From an uncultured Oscillospiraceae bacterium (GTDB lineage Bacteria; Bacillota; Clostridia; Oscillospirales; Oscillospiraceae), in the NCBI GenBank assembly GCA_910584045.1, contig CAJTYO010000053.1, positions 1 to 19,477 of the forward strand: 19,477 bases of DNA, in the 5' to 3' direction. The notes below the pieces were generated by a model. That model saw nothing but the letters and a program-made list of their open reading frames with translations, had not been told where the DNA came from and searched no databases. Position 1 is the stretch's first letter. Each line of letters starts with the position of its first letter. Shown in pieces: positions 1 to 8,364 of the stretch. Position numbers and translations under genes: made by a program.

Positions 1-2
1 AG

Positions 3-470
3 AGCGGCCTGACCATCGTCACCAACGGCGACCAGACCGACACCATCCGGGACGCGCTGGCCCAGGGCCACTGCTACCGCCACGCCCTGAATACCCGGAC
101 CTTCGAGCCGGACGGTCCCAACTGGACCCCCCGCATTTCCGGCGTGGTGAAGCCGGACGGCAGCTACAACCTGTCTATCCTCAAGAGCATGGACGGCGAT
201 GAGAGCTGCTGTTGCCGGTACTTCTTCGAGTACGATGCGCCCGTGGCCGGGACGGGCCATTTTATCAGCACCTATCGGGGAGACGGCAGCCCGCTGCCCT
301 CCTTCGCCGGAGAGCCTATTCCGGTCGATGTTGCCGCCACAAATGCCTCCACACTGGCAAGGGAGCTGTGGGAGAGCCTCAACGCTGAGAATAAGGTCTC
401 GCTGTTTGTACAGTTCCGCAGTCTGGCGGGCAGCTACTGTGAAACCTCTATCATCAACAAGAACGGTTAA
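3..470 (+). CDS. purO: IMP cyclohydrolase, PurO type (5' end missing)
   Basis: This is the C-terminal 155 residues of an open frame entering from the left edge; the start codon is outside the window. It reads as the PurO-type IMP cyclohydrolase family, which closes the FAICAR ring to IMP, the last step of de novo purine synthesis. Supporting features are an N-terminal-side stretch TNGDQTDTI, an RYFFEYDAP segment, a GxGHFISTY segment and the tail SIINKNG. It ends 12 bp before purB, whose AAAGGAG ribosome site overlaps the TAA. Two genes downstream lies an AICAR formyltransferase without a cyclohydrolase domain, so this protein would supply the missing activity. Assignment is from remembered family features and context, not from a search. 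Confidence 0.82.
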   Translation, partial: SGLTIVTNGDQTDTIRDALAQGHCYRHALNTRTFEPDGPNWTPRISGVVKPDGSYNLSILKSMDGDESCCCRYFFEYDAPVAGTGHFISTYRGDGSPLPSFAGEPIPVDVAATNASTLARELWESLNAENKVSLFVQFRSLAGSYCETSIINKNG

Positions 471-482
471 AGGAGACCCACC

Positions 483-1919
483 ATGGAACGAAACCGCGAC
501 GGTTATACCTCCCCCCTGTCCACCCGGTACGCCAGTAAGGAAATGCAGTATCTCTTCTCCGACAATAACAAGTTCCGGACCTGGCGGAAGCTGTGGATCG
601 CTCTGGCGAAGGCTGAGCATCAGCTGGGGCTGAATGTGACCCAGGCGCAGATCAAGCAGCTGGAGGCCCACGCCGAGGACGTGAACTACGACGTGGCCGA
701 AGCCAGGGAGAAGCTGGTGCGCCACGACGTGATGAGCCACGTCTATGCCTATGGGCAGCAGTGTCCGGAGGCGGAGGCCATCATCCACCTGGGGGCCACC
801 AGCTGCTATGTGGGGGACAACACGGATATTTTGATCCTGCGGGACGCGTCCGAGCTTGTGCTGCGCAAATGCGCCCAGGTGCTGCGGAATCTGGCCGCCT
901 TTGCGCGGCAGTACAAGGACCTGCCCTGTCTGGCCTACACCCATCTGCAGCCCGCCCAGCTGACCACCGTGGGCAAGCGGGCCGCGCTGTGGATGAACGA
1001 GCTGGCGATGGATATGGAGAATCTGGAATTCCAGGTGAGCCAGCTGCGCCTGCGGGGGGCCAAGGGCACCACCGGCACCCAGGCCAGCTTTATGGAGCTG
1101 TTCGAGGGGGACGAGGAGAAGGTCAAGGAGCTGGAGAGACTGGTGGCGGAGCAGATGGGCTTTGAGAAGTGCGTGGCCGTATCCGGACAGACCTACTCCC
1201 GAAAGACGGACGCGTACGTGCTGGGGGCGCTGTCCGGCGTGGCCCAGTCCGCCTGCAAATTTGCGAGCGATCTGCGGATTTTGCAGTCTTTCGAGGAGAT
1301 GGAGGAGCCCTTTGAGAAAAATCAGATCGGGTCCTCCGCCATGCCCTACAAGCGCAATCCCATGCGCTCGGAGCGCATCTGCGCCCTGGCCCGGTACGTC
1401 ATTCAGGACGGGGTGAACCCCGCCATGACCGCCGCCACCCAGTGGTTCGAGCGAACCCTGGACGACAGCGCCAATAAGCGCATCGCCGTGGCGGAGGCGT
1501 TTTTGGCGGTGGATGCAATTCTGGAGATTTATATCAACGTCACCGCCGGGCTGGTGGTCTACGACCGGGTCGTGCGGCGGAGGGTGATGGAGAAGCTGCC
1601 CTTCATGGCTACGGAGAACATCATGATGGAGGCCGTCAAGAGGGGCGGCAGCCGCCAGGCGCTCCACGAGGCCCTGCGGGAGCACTCCCATGCCGCCGCC
1701 CGCAAAGTCAAGCTGGAAGGCGGGAGCAACGACCTCATCGACCGCATTGTGGCCGACCCGCTGTTCCCCCTGACCAGGGAGGAGATCGAGGCGCAGATGG
1801 CTCCGGAGAAATACGTGGGCCGGGCCCCCAGTCAGGTGGCGGAGTTCCTGGGGGATGAGATCGAACCGCTGCTGAAAAGATACCCGGATGAATCCATCCA
1901 GGCAGAGCTGAACGTATAG
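483..1919 (+). CDS. purB: Adenylosuccinate lyase, animal-like subgroup
   Basis: PurB (478 residues) cleaves SAICAR to AICAR plus fumarate and adenylosuccinate to AMP plus fumarate. The fumarase/aspartase-superfamily signature SSAMPYKRNP starts at residue 284, and Ser284/285 lies on the flexible catalytic loop. His154, in THLQPAQLTTVGKR, matches the general acid His159 of human ADSL. From memory, many stretches match human ADSL nearly word for word (GAKGTTGTQASF, SGQTYSRK, EMEEPFEK, QWFERTLDDSAN, LPFMATENI), and the length is close to the human 484. It is therefore the animal-like form rather than the shorter Bacillus form. The ATG follows AAAGGAG (469-475) with normal spacing. It sits between the IMP cyclohydrolase and the AICAR formyltransferase. 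Confidence 0.96.
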   Translation: MERNRDGYTSPLSTRYASKEMQYLFSDNNKFRTWRKLWIALAKAEHQLGLNVTQAQIKQLEAHAEDVNYDVAEAREKLVRHDVMSHVYAYGQQCPEAEAIIHLGATSCYVGDNTDILILRDASELVLRKCAQVLRNLAAFARQYKDLPCLAYTHLQPAQLTTVGKRAALWMNELAMDMENLEFQVSQLRLRGAKGTTGTQASFMELFEGDEEKVKELERLVAEQMGFEKCVAVSGQTYSRKTDAYVLGALSGVAQSACKFASDLRILQSFEEMEEPFEKNQIGSSAMPYKRNPMRSERICALARYVIQDGVNPAMTAATQWFERTLDDSANKRIAVAEAFLAVDAILEIYINVTAGLVVYDRVVRRRVMEKLPFMATENIMMEAVKRGGSRQALHEALREHSHAAARKVKLEGGSNDLIDRIVADPLFPLTREEIEAQMAPEKYVGRAPSQVAEFLGDEIEPLLKRYPDESIQAELNV

Positions 1920-1943
1920 GCTATATGCCAAAGGAGTACCGCT

Positions 1944-3128
1944 ATGAATGAATTAGAGCTGAAATACGGCTGCAACCCCAACCAGAAGCCCTCCCGCATC
2001 TTTATGAAGGACGGCGGGGACCTGCCCCTGGAGGTCCTCAACGGCAAGCCCGGGTATATTAATTTCCTGGACGCCCTCAACGCCTGGCAGCTGGTGAAGG
2101 AGCTGAAGGAGGCCACAGGCCTGCCCGCCGCCACCTCCTTCAAGCACGTCTCCCCCACCTCCGCCGCCGTGGGCCTGCCCCTGAGCAGGGCCCTCAAGCA
2201 GGCCTGCTTTGTGGACGACGTGCCGGAGCTGGACGGCAGCCCCCTGGCCTGCGCCTACGCCCGGGCTCGGGGGACGGACCGCCTGTGCTCCTTCGGCGAC
2301 TGGGCGGCGCTGAGCGACGTGTGCGACGCGACCACCGCCAGACTGATCCAGCGGGAGGTGTCCGACGGCGTCATCGCCCCCGGCTACACCGACGAGGCCC
2401 TGGAGATTTTGAAGACAAAGCGGAAGGGCGGGTACAACATCGTCCGGATCGACCCCCATTATGTCCCCGCCCCGCAGGAGACCAAGGACGTGTTCGGCGT
2501 TACCTTCCAGCAGGGCCGCAACGAGTTCAAGATCGGCGCGCACCTGTTGGAGAACATTGTCACCGCCAACACCAATCTGCCGCAGGAGGCCCGGCGGGAC
2601 CTGATCGTGGCCCTCATCACCCTGAAGTACACCCAGTCCAACTCCGTATGCTACGCGGTGGACGGCCAGGCCATCGGCGTGGGCGCAGGGCAGCAGAGCC
2701 GCATCCATTGCACCCGTCTGGCGGGAACTAAGGCGGACACCTGGCACCTGCGCCAGCACCCCAAGGTGCTGGGACTTCCCTTCCTGCCCGCCCTGGGCCG
2801 ACCGGAGCGGGACAACGTGATCGACAGCTATATCAACGGCAACGAGGAGAACGTCTGCGCCCCCGGGAACTGGCAGAACTATTTCACCTGCCAGCCCTCC
2901 CCCCTCACCTCCCAGGAGGCCCGGGCATGGCTGGACAACCGCAAGGGCGTGGCCCTGGGCAGCGACGCCTTCTTCCCCTTCCCCGACAACATCGAGCGGG
3001 CCCGCCGCTCCGGCGTGCGGTACATTGCCGAGCCCGGCGGCTCCATCCGGGACGATCTGGTCATCGCCAAGTGCAACGACTACGACATGGTCATGGCGTT
3101 CACGGGGATGCGGCTGTTTCATCATTAA
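1944..3128 (+). CDS. purH: Stand-alone AICAR formyltransferase (PurH C-domain homologue)
   Basis: This 394-residue enzyme transfers a formyl group from 10-formyl-THF to AICAR, giving FAICAR. The catalytic Lys-His pair is at residues 67-68 in SFKHVSPTSAAVG. Later motifs include SNSVCYAVDGQAIGVGAGQQSR and DAFFPFPDNIERA, and the chain ends GMRLFHH, as in PurH formyltransferase domains. Standard bifunctional PurH is about 510-530 residues with an N-terminal MGS-like cyclohydrolase domain. That domain is absent here, and the product begins directly in the formyltransferase region. The ATG lies 24 bp after the purB stop, behind AAGGAG (1931-1936). The PurO-type protein upstream probably completes the pathway. 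Confidence 0.94.
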   Translation: MNELELKYGCNPNQKPSRIFMKDGGDLPLEVLNGKPGYINFLDALNAWQLVKELKEATGLPAATSFKHVSPTSAAVGLPLSRALKQACFVDDVPELDGSPLACAYARARGTDRLCSFGDWAALSDVCDATTARLIQREVSDGVIAPGYTDEALEILKTKRKGGYNIVRIDPHYVPAPQETKDVFGVTFQQGRNEFKIGAHLLENIVTANTNLPQEARRDLIVALITLKYTQSNSVCYAVDGQAIGVGAGQQSRIHCTRLAGTKADTWHLRQHPKVLGLPFLPALGRPERDNVIDSYINGNEENVCAPGNWQNYFTCQPSPLTSQEARAWLDNRKGVALGSDAFFPFPDNIERARRSGVRYIAEPGGSIRDDLVIAKCNDYDMVMAFTGMRLFHH

Positions 3129-3148
3129 ATAAATAGACAAGCATCGCA

Positions 3149-3208
3149 GGGCGCGGCGGCCCCGGCATGGCGCTGCCCGTATGAGCGGCGCGCCGGGCCG
3201 CCGCGCCC
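3149..3208 (+). repeat. Long GC-rich hairpin in the purH-purD spacer
   Basis: The arms 3149-3162 (GGGCGCGGCGGCCC) and 3195-3208 are perfect 14-base complements. With one bulged C the pairing extends a further five bases (CCGGC/GCCGG), leaving a loop of roughly 25 bases. No T tract follows on either strand, so it is not a standard intrinsic terminator. It may be an mRNA processing or stability element, or a palindromic repeat family member. It fills the only large gap in an otherwise compact operon and ends about 12 bp before the purD ribosome site. Confidence 0.7.
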
Positions 3209-3233
3209 CGCGTGCCGATTCGGAGGAATTTGC

Positions 3234-4511
3234 ATGAACATTCTTGTGGTTGGCGGCGGCGGCCGCGAACACGCCATCATCCAGAAGCTGAAAGAGGACA
3301 AGCGGGCTGAAAAAATCTTCGCCCTGCCGGGCAACGGCGGCATCGCCGCCGACGCGGTCTGTCTGGGCGGCTCCGCCACGGACATCCCCGGCGTGATCGC
3401 CGCGGCGAAGCGGTGCGCCGCCGATTTCGTGGTGGTGGCCCCCGACGACCCCCTGGTGCTGGGGATGGTGGACGCGCTGGAGGCGGAGGGCTTCGCCTGC
3501 TTCGGCCCCCGGAAGAACGCCGCCGTTATTGAGGGCAGCAAGGCCTTCTCCAAGGAGCTGATGAAAAAATACGGCATTCCCACCGCGGCCTATGAAATTT
3601 TCACCGATATGGATCGGGCCCTGACCTATGTGGAGACCTGCCCTCTGCCCGCCGTGGTCAAGGCCGACGGTCTGGCCCTGGGCAAGGGGGTGCTGATCTG
3701 TGAGACCCGGGAGGCCGCCCGAGAGGCGGTGCGCTCCATGATGGAGGGCCGGCTTTTCGGAGACAGCGGGGCCACGGTGGTCGTTGAGGAATTTCTGACC
3801 GGGCCGGAGGTGTCCGTTCTGTCCTTCACCGACGGGGAGACGGCGGTCCCCATGGCGTCCTCCATGGACCACAAGCGGGCCCTGGACGGCGACCAGGGGC
3901 TCAACACCGGCGGCATGGGGACGATTGCGCCGAATCCCTGCTACACACCCGAAATTGCGGCGGAGTGTATGGAAAAGATCTTCCTGCCCACCATCCGGGC
4001 CATGCAGGCGGAGGGGCGGCCTTTTAAGGGCTGTCTGTACTTCGGTCTGATGCTGACACCCGACGGGCCCAAGGTCATAGAGTACAACTGCCGCTTCGGC
4101 GACCCGGAGACCCAGGTGGTGCTGCCTCTGCTGGAGAGCAGCCTGCTGGAGATCATGCTGGCCATATCCGAGGGCAGGTTGGCGGAGACGGAGGTCAGGT
4201 TCAGCGAAAAATCCGCCTGCTGCGTGATTCTGGCCTCCAGGGGCTACCCGGAGAAGTATGAAAAGGGCTTTCCCATTACCCTGCCCGCAGCAGGGCGGGA
4301 CGAGCGCATTTATATTGCCGGCGCGGTGGAAAGGGACGAGAAACTGCTGACCAGCGGAGGCCGCGTTTTGGGTGCGGTCTCGGTGGCGGAGGACCTGCCC
4401 GCCGCCATTGAGTCCGCCTATGCTCTGGCGGACCGGATTCACTTTGATAACGCCTACTGCCGCCGGGACATCGGACGGCGGGCGATGAAGGCGCTGGAGG
4501 AAAAGAAGTAA
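3234..4511 (+). CDS. purD: Phosphoribosylamine-glycine ligase (GAR synthetase)
   Basis: PurD joins glycine to 5-phosphoribosylamine using ATP, forming GAR, the second committed purine step. The 425 residues match the family length. The N-domain starts NILVVGGGGREHAI, the ATP-grasp region contains KADGLALGKGV and TGPEVSVLSFTDG, and the metal/ATP site motif EYNCRFGDPETQ lies near residues 283-294. The ATG follows CGGAGG (3221-3226). Its TAA overlaps the purL ATG by one base (TAATG), and the purL ribosome site GGAGG (4496-4500) lies inside its last codons, so the two genes are translationally coupled. Confidence 0.96.
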   Translation: MNILVVGGGGREHAIIQKLKEDKRAEKIFALPGNGGIAADAVCLGGSATDIPGVIAAAKRCAADFVVVAPDDPLVLGMVDALEAEGFACFGPRKNAAVIEGSKAFSKELMKKYGIPTAAYEIFTDMDRALTYVETCPLPAVVKADGLALGKGVLICETREAAREAVRSMMEGRLFGDSGATVVVEEFLTGPEVSVLSFTDGETAVPMASSMDHKRALDGDQGLNTGGMGTIAPNPCYTPEIAAECMEKIFLPTIRAMQAEGRPFKGCLYFGLMLTPDGPKVIEYNCRFGDPETQVVLPLLESSLLEIMLAISEGRLAETEVRFSEKSACCVILASRGYPEKYEKGFPITLPAAGRDERIYIAGAVERDEKLLTSGGRVLGAVSVAEDLPAAIESAYALADRIHFDNAYCRRDIGRRAMKALEEKK

Positions 4512-7500
4512 TGGTCTATCGAATTTTTGTGGAAAAACGCCCCGGCCTCAGCCCGGAAGCGGGGAACCTGCTGGGGGACCTGCGGGGTTTTTTGGGGATC
4601 GAGAATTTAGAGGGCGTCCGTATTCTGAACCGCTACGACGTTGAGGGAATCGAGCCCGCCGTCTATGAGAAGGCCAAGCACATCGTATTCTCCGAGCCCC
4701 AGGTGGACGCGGTGTGGGACGAGTGCTTCCCCGAGCCCCGCACCTTCCACAGCCTGCTGGCGGTGGAGGCCCTGCCGGGACAGTTCGACCAGAGGGCCGA
4801 CTCCTGCGCCCAGTGCATACAGCTCATGGCCGGCGTGGAGCGGCCCCTGGTCCGTCACGCCAAGGTATATATGCTGGAGGGCCGGCTGAGCCTGGAGGAA
4901 CTGGAGAAAATCAAGGGCTACCTCATCAACCCCGTGGAAAGCCGGGAGGCGTCCATGGAGAAGCCGGAAACCCTGGTCCGCACCCATGACGCGCCGCCCA
5001 TGGTGGAGACGCTGGCGGGCTTCACCGGCCTGGACGGGGAGGGACTGAGCGCCCTGCTGGACAGGCTGGGGCTGGCCATGGACCTGGACGATCTGAAATT
5101 CCTGCAAACCTACTTCCGGGACACCGAACACCGGGACCCCACCATCACCGAGGTGCGGGTGGTGGATACCTACTGGTCCGACCACTGCCGCCACACCACG
5201 TTCTCCACCCATCTGGAGAGAATCGACATAGCCGATCCGGAGGTGCGGGCGGCCTATGACCGCTATCTGGCCGCCCGGGTGGAGGTGTATGGCGAGGAGA
5301 AGGCGGCCAAACGGCCCCAGACCCTGATGGACATCGCCACCATCGGCGCGAAGGCGCTGAAAAAACGGGGCCTCCTCCCCGAGCTGGACGAGAGCGAGGA
5401 GATCAACGCCTGCTCCATCCACGTCCCTATCGAGATCCGTACGGCGGCGGGAACCGCCGAGCAGGACTGGCTGCTCATGTTCAAGAACGAGACCCACAAC
5501 CACCCCACGGAGATCGAGCCCTTCGGCGGCGCGGCCACCTGCATCGGCGGGTGCATCCGGGACCCCCTGTCCGGGCGGGCCTATGTCCACCAGGCCATGC
5601 GGGTCACCGGCTGCGGCGACCCCAGGGCCAGCTTCACGGACACGATCCCCGGCAAGCTGCCTCAGAGGAAGATTGCCCAGACGGCGGCGGCAGGATACTC
5701 CTCCTATGGCAACCAAATCGGCCTTGCCACCGGTCACGTGGCGGAGCTCTACCACCCCGGATATATCGCCAAGCACCTGGAGTGCGGCGCGGTGGCGGCT
5801 GCGGCTCCCGCGGCCAACGTCCGGCGGGAGCGGCCCGCTCCCGGTGACGTGGTGATTCTGCTGGGAGGCCGGACTGGACGGGACGGCATCGGCGGAGCCA
5901 CCGGGTCCTCCAAGAGCCACAATCTGAAATCCCTCACCACCATGGCCAGCGAGGTCCAGAAGGGCAACGCCCCCGAGGAGCGGAAGCTGCAAAGGCTGTT
6001 CCGGAACCCCAGCGTTACAAAAATGATCAAGCGGTGCAACGACTTCGGCGCGGGCGGCGTGTCCGTCGCCATCGGCGAGCTGGCGGACGGGCTGGAGATC
6101 AATCTGGACGCGGTGCGGAAGAAATACGACGGACTGGACGGCACGGAGCTGGCCATCTCCGAGAGCCAGGAGCGCATGGCGGTTGTCGTTGCCTCCGAGG
6201 ACGAGCAGGCGTTCATCTCCCTGGCCGAAACCGAAAATCTGGAGGCCTATCGAGCCGCCGTGGTGACGGAGAGCCCCAGGATGGTGATGAAATGGCGGGG
6301 CGAGACCATCGCGGACCTGAGCCGGGCTTTTCTGGATACCAACGGCGCGGTGAAACACGCCTCCGTGTCTGTGCCCCGGTTTGTAGGCGGAGAGGGCCGG
6401 CGGCCCTCCACCCTGCGGGAGCTGGCCTCCGATCTGCGGCACGCCTCCCGTCGGGGACTGGTGGAGCGCTTCGACGGCACCATCGGCGCGGGCAGCGTCA
6501 CCATGCCCTTCGGAGGGAAAACCCAGCGCACCCCCGCCCAGTCCATGACCGCCCTGTTGCCCGTAGACCCCTGTGCGGAGACAGACCAGGCAAGCGTCAT
6601 GGCCTACGGCTGCGACCCGGAGTACCTGTCCGCCAGCCCCTACTGGGGGGCCTACGAGGCGGTAACCGCCTCCCTCGCCAAACTTGTCGCGGCGGGTGCG
6701 AACTACAAAAAAGCGTATTTGACCCTCCAGGAGTTTTTTGAGAAGCTGCGCACGGAGCCTGAGCGCTGGGGCAAGCCCTTCCAGGCTCTGCTGGGGGCGC
6801 TGAGCGCCCAATTGGACTATGGCTGCGCCGCCATCGGCGGCAAAGACTCCATGAGCGGGTCCTTCATGGACCTGGACGTGCCGCCCACAGTGATCTCCTT
6901 CGCCATCGCCCCCATCAAGGCCGGCGAGGTCATCACCCCGGAGTTCAAGGAGCCGGGACATCCTGTATATCTCTTCTTCCCCGGCGGAGATGCACCGGAG
7001 AAGCAGACCGCCACCTGGGCGGCGTTTCACGAGCTGTCCCGGGCCGGAAAGGTCAAAGCCGCCTGGGCGGCGGAGGACGGTCTGGCCGACGCAGTGATGA
7101 AGATGTCCTTCGGCAACCGGGTCGGGTTTGAGAGCCGCGCCGATCTGAACTGGTACGCCCCCGGCGGCGCGCAGATCGTGGCGGAGCTGACAGAGGATGT
7201 GGACCTGCCCTACACCATGCTTATCGGCGTCACCACGGCGGAGCCCGCCGTCGCGATCCCGCAGCAGTCCCGCCCCGATGTGACCGAGGTGGTTTCTATT
7301 AATGAATTGCTATCACTCAACGAAGCCGTTCTGGAGGACGTGTACCCTACACGCACCGGAGAGACCGGAACGGCGGAGCCTGTCACCTGGACCGGCACGG
7401 CCCCTGCGGTCATGCCCCGCGGCATCGCCCGGCCCCGTGTGGTGGTCCCTGTATTCCCCGGCACCAACTGTGAGTACGACAGCGTCCGGGCCTGCCTCCG

Positions 7501-8227
7501 GGCGGGCATGACCGCCGAGACGGTTGTGGTCCGCAACCTGACCAGCGACGCCCTGGCCCAGTCCGCCCTGGAGCTGGAGCACGCCATCCGGCACGGGCAG
7601 ATCGTCTTCCTCCCCGGCGGGTTCTCCGGCGGCGACGAGCCGGACGGGTCGGCCAAGTTCATCGTCTCCTTCCTCCGCAATCCCCGTCTCACCGACGCCA
7701 TCCACGACCTGCTCCAAAACCGGGACGGCTTGATGCTGGGCATATGCAACGGCTTCCAGGCCCTGGTGAAGCTTGGACTGGTCCCCTTCGGCGAGATCCG
7801 GGATACGGATGAGAACTGCCCCACCCTGACATACAACACAATCGGGCGGCACCAGTCCTCCATCGTGCGCACCAGGGTGTGCTCCAAGCTGTCCCCCTGG
7901 CTGCTGGATGCGGAATTGGGCGGGGTCTACTCCGTCCCCATCTCCCACGGCGAGGGCCGATTCGTGGCCCCGGAGAGCGTCCTGATCCGGTTGGCGGACA
8001 GCGGCCAGATCGCCACCCAGTATGTGGACCTGACCGGAACGCCCAGCATGGACACGGCCTTCAACCCCAACGGAGCCCTGTGGGCCGTCGAGGGCATCAC
8101 CTCCCCGGACGGCCGGGTGCTGGGCAAGATGGGCCACAGCGAGCGCACCGGCCCCAACCTGTACCGGAACGTACCCGGTAATTACGATATGGGCCTGTTC
8201 CGCAGCGCGGCGCGGTATTTCCACTGA
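4511..8227 (+). CDS. purL: Phosphoribosylformylglycinamidine synthase, single-chain form
   Basis: PurL (1238 residues) converts FGAR, glutamine and ATP to FGAM. It is the large fused form, with N-terminal and linker domains, two AIRS-like halves and a C-terminal class I glutamine amidotransferase in one chain, instead of separate PurL, PurQ and PurS. Visible motifs are SDHCRHTTF at residues 223-231, NETHNHPTEIEPFGGAATCIGG, NDFGAGGVSVAIGELADG and GGKDSM. The glutaminase begins near VVPVFPGTNCEYDS. Its nucleophile is Cys1079 in MLGICNGFQA, followed by the SHGEGRF segment carrying the catalytic His. It appears to belong to the Clostridium/Streptococcus-type clade rather than the proteobacterial 1295-residue clade. 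It is the last gene of the operon. Confidence 0.96.
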   Translation: MVYRIFVEKRPGLSPEAGNLLGDLRGFLGIENLEGVRILNRYDVEGIEPAVYEKAKHIVFSEPQVDAVWDECFPEPRTFHSLLAVEALPGQFDQRADSCAQCIQLMAGVERPLVRHAKVYMLEGRLSLEELEKIKGYLINPVESREASMEKPETLVRTHDAPPMVETLAGFTGLDGEGLSALLDRLGLAMDLDDLKFLQTYFRDTEHRDPTITEVRVVDTYWSDHCRHTTFSTHLERIDIADPEVRAAYDRYLAARVEVYGEEKAAKRPQTLMDIATIGAKALKKRGLLPELDESEEINACSIHVPIEIRTAAGTAEQDWLLMFKNETHNHPTEIEPFGGAATCIGGCIRDPLSGRAYVHQAMRVTGCGDPRASFTDTIPGKLPQRKIAQTAAAGYSSYGNQIGLATGHVAELYHPGYIAKHLECGAVAAAAPAANVRRERPAPGDVVILLGGRTGRDGIGGATGSSKSHNLKSLTTMASEVQKGNAPEERKLQRLFRNPSVTKMIKRCNDFGAGGVSVAIGELADGLEINLDAVRKKYDGLDGTELAISESQERMAVVVASEDEQAFISLAETENLEAYRAAVVTESPRMVMKWRGETIADLSRAFLDTNGAVKHASVSVPRFVGGEGRRPSTLRELASDLRHASRRGLVERFDGTIGAGSVTMPFGGKTQRTPAQSMTALLPVDPCAETDQASVMAYGCDPEYLSASPYWGAYEAVTASLAKLVAAGANYKKAYLTLQEFFEKLRTEPERWGKPFQALLGALSAQLDYGCAAIGGKDSMSGSFMDLDVPPTVISFAIAPIKAGEVITPEFKEPGHPVYLFFPGGDAPEKQTATWAAFHELSRAGKVKAAWAAEDGLADAVMKMSFGNRVGFESRADLNWYAPGGAQIVAELTEDVDLPYTMLIGVTTAEPAVAIPQQSRPDVTEVVSINELLSLNEAVLEDVYPTRTGETGTAEPVTWTGTAPAVMPRGIARPRVVVPVFPGTNCEYDSVRACLRAGMTAETVVVRNLTSDALAQSALELEHAIRHGQIVFLPGGFSGGDEPDGSAKFIVSFLRNPRLTDAIHDLLQNRDGLMLGICNGFQALVKLGLVPFGEIRDTDENCPTLTYNTIGRHQSSIVRTRVCSKLSPWLLDAELGGVYSVPISHGEGRFVAPESVLIRLADSGQIATQYVDLTGTPSMDTAFNPNGALWAVEGITSPDGRVLGKMGHSERTGPNLYRNVPGNYDMGLFRSAARYFH

Positions 8228-8253
8228 TATATAATAGAAAAGCATATCAGGAG

Positions 8254-8279
8254 GCCCGCCGTCCAAATGGACGGCGGGC
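8254..8279 (+). terminator. Hairpin after purL
   Basis: A perfect 11-bp stem (GCCCGCCGTCC, 8254-8264, against 8269-8279) closes a 4-base AAAT loop 26 bp past the purL stop. It is stable and well placed to end the purine operon, but no T run follows on the plus strand. Termination or 3'-end protection is inferred from position. The facing genes purL and sod converge here. Confidence 0.45.
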
Positions 8280-8289
8280 TCAGACTGTC

Positions 8290-8329
8290 AAAAAAGCCTT
8301 CTACAGGCATTGGGCGGGCGAAGCCCGCC
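8290..8329 (-). terminator. Candidate terminator for the plsX-acpP-rnc-sod cluster
   Basis: Read on the minus strand, a 7-bp GGCGGGC/GCCCGCC hairpin with a TTC loop (8313-8329) is followed by a short GCCT/AGGC hairpin and six Ts (8290-8295). The T run directly after the last stem fits an intrinsic terminator about 40-70 bp past the sod stop. The second stem is only 4 bp, so the call is moderate. Confidence 0.5.
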
Positions 8330-8364
8330 ATAGCCCTAACGGCGGCATATACGCCGAAAAAGTA

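Noticed and set aside
1953..4442. Long open frame on the minus strand opposite purH and purD
   Set aside because: It lies wholly antisense to two certain purine genes. It is rich in Gly, His, Gln and Ala, shows no family motif, and arises from GC-rich third positions.
4607..7030. Long minus-strand open frame opposite purL
   Set aside because: It is antisense to a confidently identified gene with all its motifs; composition is shadow-like and no ribosome site is seen.
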